The notes beneath the pieces were generated by a model. That model did not search any database. It was not told where the DNA came from and was given only the letters and a program-made list of their open reading frames with translations. The position numbers and the translations under genes are program-made. This document shows positions 1 through 5,102 of a DNA stretch of 5,102 bases, one piece after another; position 1 is the first letter of the stretch, and each line of letters begins with the position of its first letter. The stretch is from Methanomassiliicoccaceae archaeon (GTDB taxonomy: Archaea > Thermoplasmatota > Thermoplasmata > Methanomassiliicoccales > UBA472), in assembly GCA_016919565.1 (NCBI GenBank), contig JACXTO010000106.1:1-5102 (forward strand), written 5' to 3'.

Positions 1-576
1 AGCCTCTTCGCCCTCATCGAGACCTTCGGCTCCATTTCTGGAAGTCACTTCAATCCTGCGGTGACACTTGCCCTCTGCTTCACCAAGGACATCGGCAGAC
101 GCAAGGCTGCCTACTACATTGGCGCTCAATTCGCCGGCGGGTTCGTCGGCCTGCTCGCGACCCATCTCATGTTCTACGATACCAATCCCGTTCTTCTCAC
201 CATCTCGAGCAACGTCAAGACGCCGGGACTTTACTTCGCCGAATTCATCGGGTCGTTTATCCTGATCGGAGTCATCTATGGTTGCATCAGGGGGAGCTCG
301 AAGCATACCAGCCTCTCCGTCGCCTACATCGTCGGCGGGATGCTGCTAACCACATCAAGCACCATGTACGCCAATCCAGCAGTCACGCTGGACAGGATGT
401 TCACTTACGCCATATGCGGCATCGAGCCGACGAGCACCCTCGTCTTCATCATCATGGAGCTATCGGGAGCGATCTTGGCGGCGATGGTCTTCCGGGTCAT
501 CTTCCCGGCGAAGCTCAAGGAGAAGTGCGATCCCTTCGAATGCCCGCCGAAGAGGATCATCGAGATTGGGAAGTGA
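1..576 (+). CDS. Aquaporin / MIP-family channel, 5' end missing
   Basis: A membrane channel for water or small uncharged solutes such as glycerol or metalloid hydroxides. The reading frame is open from base 1 to the TGA at 574-576, giving 191 visible residues. The family is usually 210-280 residues, so roughly the first two helices lie outside the window. The first pore motif is SGSHFNPAVTLAL (NPA at visible residues 18-20) and the second is MYANPAVTLDRMFTYA (NPA at 125-127). Hydrophobic segments fit TM3 (about 37-59), TM4 (about 79-98), TM5 (about 102-120) and TM6 (about 142-167). The GTG at 61 cannot be the start, because the NPA motif precedes it in frame. The second NPA is followed by Val, not the Arg that normally lines the selectivity filter. 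A similar change is known in AqpS-like bacterial aquaglyceroporins linked to arsenic resistance. No arsenic gene is visible here, so the substrate is open. The tail carries two Cys (KCDPFECPP). The family call is secure. Confidence 0.93.
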   Translation, partial: SLFALIETFGSISGSHFNPAVTLALCFTKDIGRRKAAYYIGAQFAGGFVGLLATHLMFYDTNPVLLTISSNVKTPGLYFAEFIGSFILIGVIYGCIRGSSKHTSLSVAYIVGGMLLTTSSTMYANPAVTLDRMFTYAICGIEPTSTLVFIIMELSGAILAAMVFRVIFPAKLKEKCDPFECPPKRIIEIGK

Positions 577-613
577 ATCCACCATCGAAGCGAGTCAGCG
601 ACCCAGCCCTCCC

Positions 614-625
614 AAACCATTTAAG
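614..625 (+). promoter_or_regulatory. BRE/TATA-like promoter of prs
   Basis: The element AAACCATTTAAG lies 25-36 bases upstream of the prs ATG at 650. Counting from the C of its CAT core, the distance to the ATG is 32 bases. An archaeal TATA box fires about 25-27 bases downstream, so the transcript would begin at or next to the ATG. No Shine-Dalgarno sequence precedes the ATG (the bases are CCTCCAAAG), which fits a leaderless message. This is an inference from spacing and from similarity to three other promoters in the window. It is the weakest TATA match of the four. Confidence 0.5.
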
Positions 626-649
626 ACCGGGAATCGGATTCCTCCAAAG

Positions 650-1498
650 ATGAAGGTTCTGTGCGGTTCGAGCTCGAAGAGCCTTGCCACCGATCTGGCG
701 AGCAAGCTGGAGACGGTCTGCATCCAGGCGACGACCAAGCGCTTCCCCGACAATGAGTGCTACGTACGCATCGAGGAGGAGAGCCTGGACAAGGAGATAG
801 TGATCGTCCAGAACACCTATCCCGATTCCAGTCTGGTCGAGCTCTTTCTGATCCAGGACGCGGCCAGAGGACTGGGGGTGGAGAAGATCACCACGGTCGT
901 GCCGTACTTCGGCTATGGGCGCCAGGATAGGAGGTTCAATCCCGGTGAGGCGCTCACCGCCCAGGTGATGCTGAAGCACCTCGCGGTGGAAACGGACCGC
1001 CTTTTCACTATCGATCTGCACAAGCCGGACATCCTGCGCTGGTTCACCAAGCCGGGGGCGAAGGACATCACTGCGACGACCGCAATCGGCAATTACTTCG
1101 CCGGCAAGAAGGTCGATCTGGTGCTCGCCCCGGACAAGGGGGCTTCGCAGCGCGCCGCCGAGGTGGCGCACGTGCTCGGCTGCGCCAACGACCACCTGAC
1201 AAAGACCCGCCTGAGCGGCTCGGAGGTCATCATCCAGCCCAGCCGATTGGATGTGAAGGGCAAGACCGTGCTCATCGTCGACGACATCATCTCCACCGGC
1301 GGGACGATCATCGCCGCCACCAACGAGCTCAAGCGCATCGGGGCGAAGAAGGTCTTCGCCGTCTGCACCCACGGGCTTTTCATCGACGGAGCTTTGGACA
1401 GGCTGAAGACCGTCTGCGACAAGGTCATTTCGACCAACACCCTGGAGAACGAGGTGTCGGAGATCTCCGTCGCGGAAGAGGTCGCCAAGGTGATCTGA
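650..1498 (+). CDS. prs: Ribose-phosphate pyrophosphokinase (PRPP synthetase)
   Basis: A cytoplasmic enzyme that transfers pyrophosphate from ATP to ribose 5-phosphate, making PRPP for purine, pyrimidine, histidine and other pathways. The 282-residue length matches archaeal Prs (about 285) and is shorter than the bacterial form (about 315). Motifs in order are: RFPDNECYVRI (31-41) in the N-terminal nucleotide-contacting region; PYFGYGRQDRRF (85-96), the ATP-binding YxRQDR signature; TIDLHKPDILRWF (120-132); APDKGA (160-165); the catalytic flexible loop with KTR (185-187); and VLIVDDIISTGGT (207-219), the PRPP/ribose-phosphate loop. All expected catalytic motifs are present. The frame stays open upstream to a TTG at 566, but that extension overlaps the aquaporin end and adds a Pro/Ser-rich stretch unlike any Prs. 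The ATG at 650 gives the proper MKVLCGSSS start and sits at leaderless distance from a TATA-like box. The gap to proS is 84 bases. Confidence 0.96.
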   Translation: MKVLCGSSSKSLATDLASKLETVCIQATTKRFPDNECYVRIEEESLDKEIVIVQNTYPDSSLVELFLIQDAARGLGVEKITTVVPYFGYGRQDRRFNPGEALTAQVMLKHLAVETDRLFTIDLHKPDILRWFTKPGAKDITATTAIGNYFAGKKVDLVLAPDKGASQRAAEVAHVLGCANDHLTKTRLSGSEVIIQPSRLDVKGKTVLIVDDIISTGGTIIAATNELKRIGAKKVFAVCTHGLFIDGALDRLKTVCDKVISTNTLENEVSEISVAEEVAKVI

Positions 1499-1545
1499 TC
1501 GGCACGATAGGTCGATCGTAGGCGCGCTTCGAAAGGATAATAGAC

Positions 1546-1557
1546 GGAAATCATATT
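1546..1557 (+). promoter_or_regulatory. BRE/TATA-like promoter of proS
   Basis: GGAAATCATATT combines a purine-rich BRE-like part (GGAAAT) with a TATA-like part (CATATT). The C of CAT is 31 bases before the proS ATG at 1583, so transcription should start within a few bases of that ATG. The bases just before the ATG (GGGGCTTGTCCT) include a G run but no convincing Shine-Dalgarno at the usual spacing. The word AAATCAT recurs in the promoters at 3303-3317 (-) and 3680-3694 (+). Confidence 0.6.
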
Positions 1558-1582
1558 CCCATTAGAAGCTGGGGCTTGTCCT

Positions 1583-2986
1583 ATGGTAGTCAAGAAGGCC
1601 GATGATTTCAGTGAGTGGTACAACGAGGTCGTGGAGCTGGCACAGCTCACCGACAAGCGTTACCCCATCAAGGGAATGAACGTTTGGACGCCCTACGGCT
1701 GGAAGATCATGCGCCACATCGACACCTTCATCCGGCAGGAGCTGGACGCGACCTGCCACGACGAGGTCTGCTTCCCGCTGCTCATCCCGGAGACGGAGTT
1801 CAAAAAGGAGAAGGACCACATCAAGGGGTTCGATTCCGAGGTTTACTGGGTCACGCATGCCGGGCTCAACGAGCTCGACATCCCCTTGTGCCTGCGGCCG
1901 ACGTCGGAGACCGCGATGTACCCGATCTTCGCGCTCTGGGTGCGGTCCCATTCCGATCTGCCGCTCAAGACATATCAGATAGTGAACACGTTCCGCTACG
2001 AGACGAAGCAGACCCGCGCCTTCATCCGCGTCAGGGAGATCCATTTCTTTGAGTCCCACACCTGTCACACCACGGAGGAGGACGCGCAGAAGCAGGTCGA
2101 GGAGGACTTCGTGATCCTGGAGCGACTGAACAAGCATCTCGCGCTTCCCTACTTCCTGCTCAAGCGCACCGACTGGGACAAGTTCCCCGGCGCATTCTAC
2201 ACCGTCGGGGTCGACTGCCCGTTGCTCGAAGGGAGGAGCTTGCAGCTCGGCTCGATCCACCACTACAAGCAGAACTTCTCCAAGCCCTTCGAGATCAAGT
2301 TCGAGGACGTGGACGGGGAGCTGAAGTTCGTACATCAAACCACCTACGGGATGAGCGAGCGCTTGGTCGGCTCGATCGTGGCATTCCACGGCGACGACAA
2401 GGGACTGGTACTCCCACCGGACGTGGCGCCGTTCCAGATCGTTATCGTCCCGATACTTGCGAAGGGGAAGGTGGAAGAGGTGATGGCCGAGGCTCGGAAG
2501 CTACGCGACGAGCTTCTTGCGGCCGGCCTCAGGGTCACGCTCGATGAGAGGGACGACCGCCCGGGCAGCAAGTTCTATCATTGGGAGATCAAGGGCGTTC
2601 CGCTCCGACTCGAGCTCGGAGGACGAGACATCGCCGAGGGAAAGGTCTCCTACGCCGTGAGGCACGACGGCACGAAGGGGACGTTCCTCCGAGGCAACGC
2701 TGTTGCTGATTCGATTGCGATGCTGGACAAGATCTCAACGGCCATGATGGAGAACGCGAAGAAGCGACTCGAGTCCTCGGTCGAGACCGTTAGATCGCTC
2801 GATTCGTTGCCGAAGAAGATACTGAGATTCGGTTGGTGCGGGTCCGAAGATTGCGGCCGCAAGATCGAGGAGAAGACCGAACTGAAGCTCTTGGGAACGC
2901 CTTACATCCCTGAGGATTTCGAGGGAGAATGCATCATGTGCGGCAAGCAAACGAAGGTCGCCGCCTACGCGGCCAGATCGATGTGA
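1583..2986 (+). CDS. proS: Prolyl-tRNA synthetase, archaeal/eukaryotic type
   Basis: A class II aminoacyl-tRNA synthetase that activates proline with ATP and charges tRNA-Pro. Its 467 residues fit the short archaeal-type ProRS, which lacks the bacterial editing insertion. Visible landmarks are: motif 1 region at about 34-70 (ending FPLLIPET); the TXE proline-binding loop LRPTSET (104-110); motif 2, FRYETKQTRAFIR (137-149), then EIHFFESHT; motif 3, YGMSERLVG (255-263), followed by HGDDKGLVLPP (269-279); an anticodon-binding HGTP domain at about 284-385; and a C-terminal zinc module with Cys419, Cys424, Cys450 and Cys453. The ATG at 1583 gives the usual short N-terminus (MVVKKADDFSEWYNEVV) and sits 31 bases after a TATA-like element. 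One oddity: the last residue is Met467 (AARSM), while this class normally ends in Tyr (ARSY-like), a residue whose carboxylate approaches the active site in known structures. All catalytic motifs are intact and the identity is secure. Confidence 0.97.
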   Translation: MVVKKADDFSEWYNEVVELAQLTDKRYPIKGMNVWTPYGWKIMRHIDTFIRQELDATCHDEVCFPLLIPETEFKKEKDHIKGFDSEVYWVTHAGLNELDIPLCLRPTSETAMYPIFALWVRSHSDLPLKTYQIVNTFRYETKQTRAFIRVREIHFFESHTCHTTEEDAQKQVEEDFVILERLNKHLALPYFLLKRTDWDKFPGAFYTVGVDCPLLEGRSLQLGSIHHYKQNFSKPFEIKFEDVDGELKFVHQTTYGMSERLVGSIVAFHGDDKGLVLPPDVAPFQIVIVPILAKGKVEEVMAEARKLRDELLAAGLRVTLDERDDRPGSKFYHWEIKGVPLRLELGGRDIAEGKVSYAVRHDGTKGTFLRGNAVADSIAMLDKISTAMMENAKKRLESSVETVRSLDSLPKKILRFGWCGSEDCGRKIEEKTELKLLGTPYIPEDFEGECIMCGKQTKVAAYAARSM

Positions 2987-3073
2987 TGATAGGATATTTC
3001 GCGCATCGGTTCAATCTTCGCTCGTGATACTAGAAGAGAGAAATATGCCGATGAGTCCGTGCAAATAGGGCGC

Positions 3074-3280
3074 TCAGTTCTTCGCTCTCACGAGGAAAAG
3101 CCCGAGGATCCCGAAGGCGAGCATGATTACGACGATCGAATAAACGCCCATGTTAGTGCCGTCGAAAATGTTCCAACTGTTGTACGCAATGCCCCAAGCC
3201 CAATAGAACGCCAGGGCACCAACTATCAGAATCAGGGATAGTGCCAGCTTGACCTTTTTTGGGAATGCGTCCTCTTCCAT
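3074..3280 (-). CDS. Small two-helix membrane protein, function unknown
   Basis: The ATG at 3280 gives 68 residues beginning MEEDAFPKKVKL. There are two strong hydrophobic segments. The first, at about residues 11-32, is rich in Leu/Ile and then aromatic (ALAFYWAWGIAY). The second, at about 46-64, ends GILGLFLV before the basic tail RAKN. They are joined by a short polar loop (NSWNIFDGTNMG). Positive charges at both ends suggest both termini face the cytoplasm. An in-frame TTG at 3292 would add four residues (MSAT), but the ATG is preferred because a good TATA box (minus-strand CATTTATAG) sits 31 bases upstream of it, giving a leaderless message. The gene converges on proS, with 87 bases between the stop codons. 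I do not recognise the family and assign no function. The amphipathic charge pattern, start context and promoter make it a real gene rather than a shadow. Confidence 0.75.
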   Translation of the reverse strand: MEEDAFPKKVKLALSLILIVGALAFYWAWGIAYNSWNIFDGTNMGVYSIVVIMLAFGILGLFLVRAKN

Positions 3281-3302
3281 CGTGGCGCTCAATGGTGTAA
3301 GT

Positions 3303-3317
3303 CTATAAATGATTTTC
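3303..3317 (-). promoter_or_regulatory. BRE/TATA promoter of the small membrane protein gene
   Basis: Read on the minus strand this is GAAAATCATTTATAG, the best archaeal promoter match in the window. A purine-rich BRE-like GAAAAT is joined directly to the TATA box CATTTATAG. The C of CAT is 31 bases upstream of the ATG at 3280, so the transcript should start at or beside the ATG. It lies back to back with the plus-strand TATA-like elements at 3345-3365, forming a divergent promoter region. Confidence 0.7.
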
Positions 3318-3356
3318 GTGCAAACGCCTCGCTCCAGCGCAAGGCTATTTTTATCC

Positions 3357-3365
3357 TTTTTATAG
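3357..3365 (+). promoter_or_regulatory. TATA-like element upstream of the Lys-rich mini-gene
   Basis: TTTTTATAG on the plus strand sits in a T-rich stretch and matches the TATAG end of the minus-strand promoter nearby. If used, transcription would start near 3386-3390, giving a leader of about 60 bases before the ATG at 3450. A second candidate, CTATATC at 3389-3395, would start transcription near 3419-3420, exactly at an in-frame GTG. Another T-rich match (CTATTTTTAT, 3345-3354) would start near the ATG at 3374 of the overlapping frame. I cannot decide among them by eye. Confidence 0.45.
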
Positions 3366-3449
3366 TAACTATTATGACCACCACGGACCTATATCGTCAT
3401 GATGATGTGAAGATCCGACGTGATCTTGCATCGCAGTGGGGCAACAAAA

Positions 3450-3548
3450 ATGACACCAGCAGTGAAGAAGAAAGTAGCAGCGAAGAAGCCAGTAGCGAAG
3501 AAGAAGCCAGTCGTGAAGAAGGCAGCCGCAAAGCCGAAGAAGAAGTAG
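3450..3548 (+). CDS. Lysine-rich mini-protein resembling a histone-H1 tail
   Basis: A 32-residue protein beginning MTPAVKKKVAAKKPVAK and ending AAAKPKKK. It has 14 Lys, 7 Ala, 5 Val and 4 Pro, with no acidic or aromatic residue, and is built from degenerate KKPVA / KKKPVV repeats. Such Lys/Ala/Pro peptides bind nucleic acids through charge, as in the tails of eukaryotic H1 and bacterial H1-like proteins. DNA or RNA binding is therefore likely but inferred. Thirteen of the 14 Lys codons are AAG, which fits the GC-rich codon use of the neighbours. A T6 tract begins 17 bases after the stop, in a good place for archaeal termination. The start is uncertain: ATG 3450 has only a weak G-rich patch (GTGGGGC) upstream, while an in-frame GTG at 3420 would give a 42-residue form (MILHRSGATKM...) at leaderless distance from CTATATC. 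The main rival is an overlapping acidic frame (3374-3613), judged less likely. Confidence 0.65.
   Translation: MTPAVKKKVAAKKPVAKKKPVVKKAAAKPKKK
3460..3545 (+). repeat. Degenerate AAG-rich tandem repeat inside the Lys-rich gene
   Basis: The unit is approximately GCGAAGAAG(AAG)CCAGT, with clear copies near 3480-3494 and 3495-3512 and decayed AAG-rich copies on either side. Read in frame it gives KKPVA / KKKPVV. The copies differ by whole codons (KK versus KKK), so the repeat has changed in steps of three and the lysine frame was kept. This supports coding in that frame. Confidence 0.6.
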
Positions 3549-3564
3549 ACCGAACAGACTTCGC

Positions 3565-3570
3565 TTTTTT
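3565..3570 (+). terminator. Oligo-T terminator after the Lys-rich gene
   Basis: A TTTTTT tract flanked by CGC and GCG follows the TAG stop of the Lys-rich gene by 16 bases. Archaeal RNA polymerase ends transcription at such U-rich tracts without needing a hairpin. Two further T5 tracts at 3651-3655 and 3665-3669 may act as backups before the helicase promoter. The call rests on sequence and position only. Confidence 0.5.
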
Positions 3571-3679
3571 GCGTGAAGAAATAATCCTGCGCGGACAAAT
3601 GCGGTTCGAGTAGGCGTTTACCTTTGGTCCTCTCCTTTGGATGATGGACCTTTTTCATTACCACTTTTTAATGCCACCT
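3571..3679 (+). other. Gene-free spacer before the helicase gene
   Basis: No convincing gene, RNA or repeat array is seen here. It holds two T5 tracts (3651-3655, 3665-3669), a short direct repeat of CCTTTGG (3631-3637 and 3644-3650), and only very short ORFs. It probably separates the Lys-rich transcript from the helicase transcript. Confidence 0.4.
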
Positions 3680-3694
3680 CGAAATCATTATTAG
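3680..3694 (+). promoter_or_regulatory. BRE/TATA-like promoter of the helicase gene
   Basis: CGAAATCATTATTAG repeats the BRE-plus-TATA arrangement of the small membrane protein promoter (GAAAATCATTTATAG on the other strand). The C of CAT is 32 bases before the ATG at 3718, so the message is probably leaderless. This spacing is also the main support for choosing that ATG. Confidence 0.6.
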
Positions 3695-3717
3695 CAGGCC
3701 ATCCGCTTCATTCCAGG

Positions 3718-5102
3718 ATGGATGGGAACGGCGATGAGCGGACGCAATTATCGCGCTTCGTGGAGCGGTTGAAGATCTACCGGGACCGCATGCTTCATGT
3801 GGATTGGAGGAACCGTTCGATCCTACTCAAGAAGGCCGAGAAGAAGTGGGCTTTCGATCTCGGAGCGGCTTGGAAAGACACTCCGGAAAAACTTGATGAC
3901 GTCCTGAAGAAAGCGATCTGGACCCGCTCCGTTCTTTGCCTGATCAGGGACTCGGATCGAAGCGAAGAGGCCGAGGCGGCTCGCTCAAGTCTCACCTATC
4001 TCGAGAGGTCCGCCCGGACGATCTTCGAGGAAACGGGACTGAGCGATTTCTATCTCGGCTTCCCTTTCCTCGTGGGGCAAGCGGGCGAGGAAAGCTTCGT
4101 GCGCGCGCCTTTGATACTGTTCCCCGTTCGCCTCGAGAGAGTGCGGCGGGACACCTCCCCGGGATGGTATCTCACCTTCGCCGAGGACGAGTATCCGGTC
4201 GTCAACCGCGCCCTCTTGGCCGCGCTCAGAAAGTCATGCGGCGTCTCCATCCCGGAGGAGTTCCAGGAGCGTCTGGATGACATCCTCGATCAAGCGCCCC
4301 GGGAGGGGCTCTCAAGCTACCTCATCGAAAAACTCAATGAGGAATTAATGCGATGCGAACTTCCTTTGGACCGGGAGATCTCACCTTCAACGATCCAAGC
4401 CCTAAGACCGCTCACCGCTGAAGAAATCGCCACGATGAGCTCGATCAAGCTGCACCTTGAGCCCTCGGCCGCGGTCGGCAATTTCCCTCAAGGCTCGACG
4501 GCGATATTCCATGATTACGAGATGATGATCGATCGCGCCCAGGCCGGGGAAGCGGACCAAGGCATCATCGATGATCTGCTCGAGACCCCGTTCCTTCGCA
4601 GGGGCCTGGAGCAGGCCGGCCCGATCGATCTCGATTCGCTCCCTGACCGCGAGATGAACCTTGTTCTTCCAACGGACTCGAGCCAAGACGCGGTGATCGT
4701 GGAGGCGCAGCGGGCGGAGTGCGTTGTCGTCCGCGGACCTCCCGGCACCGGCAAGTCGCAGGTGATAGTAAACCTGATCACGAGCGCTTTGGCAAGGAAG
4801 GAGAAGGTGCTTGTGGTCTGTCAGAAGAGGGCGGCGCTGGATGTAGTGCATCAGCGACTCGGCCGTGCAGGACTCCATGATTCTGTCGTCCTGTTGCACG
4901 ATGCCCGCGCTGACCGGCGGGGCACGTATTCCATTTTGACAAAGAGGATGAGCGGCGATGCTCAGGGGGTGGATTCCAGATCGGACCGGGAGTTCGCGGA
5001 GACGACCGACGCGATCGATCGGACCGTTGCAGATCTCAACTCCATCGTGAAGCCGATGTGGGCCGAGTATTTCGGAGGCGCGAGGCTGCAGGAATTGTAC
5101 AC
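3718..5102 (+). CDS. Superfamily 1 helicase/ATPase, DUF4011-like, 3' end missing
   Basis: The frame is open from the ATG at 3718 to the window edge (461 full codons). The N-terminal region has RMLHVDWRNRSILLKK (about 24-39), GLSDFYLGFPFLVG (near 110-123) and APLILFPVRLER (130-141). This order resembles the DUF4011 domain, which carries a WLDLSxRNRLLN-like start and a PLLLxPVxL strand. The motor begins near residue 320 with a Q-motif-like SSQDAV (Q323). Next come Walker A GPPGTGKS (340-347, Lys346 for ATP phosphate) and motif Ia KVLVVCQKRAALDVVHQRL (363-381), followed by GLHDSVVLLH. The last two blocks are typical of DUF4011/Upf1-like SF1 helicases, which use ATP to move on nucleic acid. Walker B and motifs III-VI lie beyond the edge, so activity cannot be judged. 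Relatives usually exceed 1,000 residues, often end in a nuclease-like domain, and occur in accessory or defence loci. A defence role here is only a possibility. The SF1 assignment is firm and the DUF4011 label is probable. Confidence 0.88.
   Translation, partial: MDGNGDERTQLSRFVERLKIYRDRMLHVDWRNRSILLKKAEKKWAFDLGAAWKDTPEKLDDVLKKAIWTRSVLCLIRDSDRSEEAEAARSSLTYLERSARTIFEETGLSDFYLGFPFLVGQAGEESFVRAPLILFPVRLERVRRDTSPGWYLTFAEDEYPVVNRALLAALRKSCGVSIPEEFQERLDDILDQAPREGLSSYLIEKLNEELMRCELPLDREISPSTIQALRPLTAEEIATMSSIKLHLEPSAAVGNFPQGSTAIFHDYEMMIDRAQAGEADQGIIDDLLETPFLRRGLEQAGPIDLDSLPDREMNLVLPTDSSQDAVIVEAQRAECVVVRGPPGTGKSQVIVNLITSALARKEKVLVVCQKRAALDVVHQRLGRAGLHDSVVLLHDARADRRGTYSILTKRMSGDAQGVDSRSDREFAETTDAIDRTVADLNSIVKPMWAEYFGGARLQELY

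Noticed and set aside
61..576. Aquaporin starting at the GTG at 61.
   Set aside because: The first NPA motif and part of its helix lie upstream in the same open frame, so the GTG is an internal Val codon.
566..649. TTG-initiated N-terminal extension of Prs.
   Set aside because: It overlaps the aquaporin 3' end, adds a Pro/Ser-rich stretch absent from Prs, and lies across the predicted prs promoter. The ATG at 650 gives the family's normal start.
557..1372. Long minus-strand ORF (271 residues) opposite prs.
   Set aside because: It is antisense to a gene with every expected Prs motif. Long shadow frames are common in GC-rich genes, and its translation shows no recognisable domain.
1499..1545. 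GATCG-containing repeats after the prs stop as a possible terminator.
   Set aside because: The short GATCG copies form no convincing stem and there is no oligo-T tract, so I see no supported terminator there.
1562..2389. Long minus-strand ORF (275 residues) opposite proS.
   Set aside because: It is antisense to the catalytic core of ProRS, with a low-complexity Leu/Val/Glu/Asp/Arg composition typical of shadow frames.
2994..3053. Inverted repeats ATATTTC/GAAATAT (2994-3000, 3040-3046) and CATCGG/CCGATG (3004-3009, 3048-3053) between proS and the small membrane protein gene.
   Set aside because: The arms are interleaved, so they cannot form one hairpin, only a pseudoknot-like pairing. With 6-7 base arms, chance is likely. 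No terminator T tract follows on the plus strand.
3389..3664. Minus-strand 91-residue ORF that looks like a Phe-rich membrane protein.
   Set aside because: Its hydrophobic stretch is simply the reverse complement of the AAG lysine repeats (CTT/TTC read as Leu/Phe). It has no promoter of the type seen elsewhere.
4402..4899. Minus-strand ORF (165 residues) opposite the helicase.
   Set aside because: It lies across the Walker A region of a clearly coding frame and shows no start context or domain.

Overview
The window looks like a chromosomal segment of a GC-rich archaeon. The evidence is a prolyl-tRNA synthetase of the archaeal/eukaryotic class with a C-terminal four-cysteine zinc module, a short archaeal-type PRPP synthetase, and TATA-box promoters placed so that most transcripts should begin at or within a few bases of the start codon (leaderless genes). 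A member of the Thermoplasmatota, perhaps near Methanomassiliicoccales, is my best guess. That placement rests on general resemblance and is only moderately secure.

Layout. Positions 1-576 (+) hold the 3' part of an aquaporin/MIP-family channel whose first transmembrane segments lie before the window. Prs (650-1498, +) makes PRPP, and ProS (1583-2986, +) charges tRNA-Pro. These three genes run in the same direction with gaps of 73 and 84 bases, but prs and proS each have their own BRE/TATA-like element, so this is a gene string rather than a clear operon. A two-helix small membrane protein (3074-3280, -) faces proS convergently. A compact regulatory stretch (about 3281-3449) separates it from a tiny, extremely lysine-rich protein (3450-3548, +) that resembles a histone-H1 tail. 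After an oligo-T-rich spacer, a large superfamily 1 helicase/ATPase of the DUF4011-like type begins at 3718 (+) and runs off the right edge after 461 codons. Its Walker A motif is present; Walker B and the later helicase motifs are not yet reached.

How the parts fit. Aquaporin, Prs and ProS are housekeeping genes with no evident shared pathway. The right third, with the small membrane protein, the Lys-rich mini-protein and the helicase, is less ordinary. DUF4011-type helicases often sit in accessory or defence-related loci with nuclease domains, but nothing inside the window proves a defence role.

The points most worth a second look are: (i) the 32-residue Lys/Ala/Pro/Val protein encoded almost wholly with AAG codons, with an overlapping acidic ORF in another frame; (ii) a near-identical promoter word (RAAA-TCAT-TTAT-like) 31-32 bases upstream of four start codons; (iii) a ProRS that ends in Met where the family usually ends in Tyr; (iv) an aquaporin with Val in place of the usual Arg after its second NPA; and (v) the unfinished helicase and whatever follows it.
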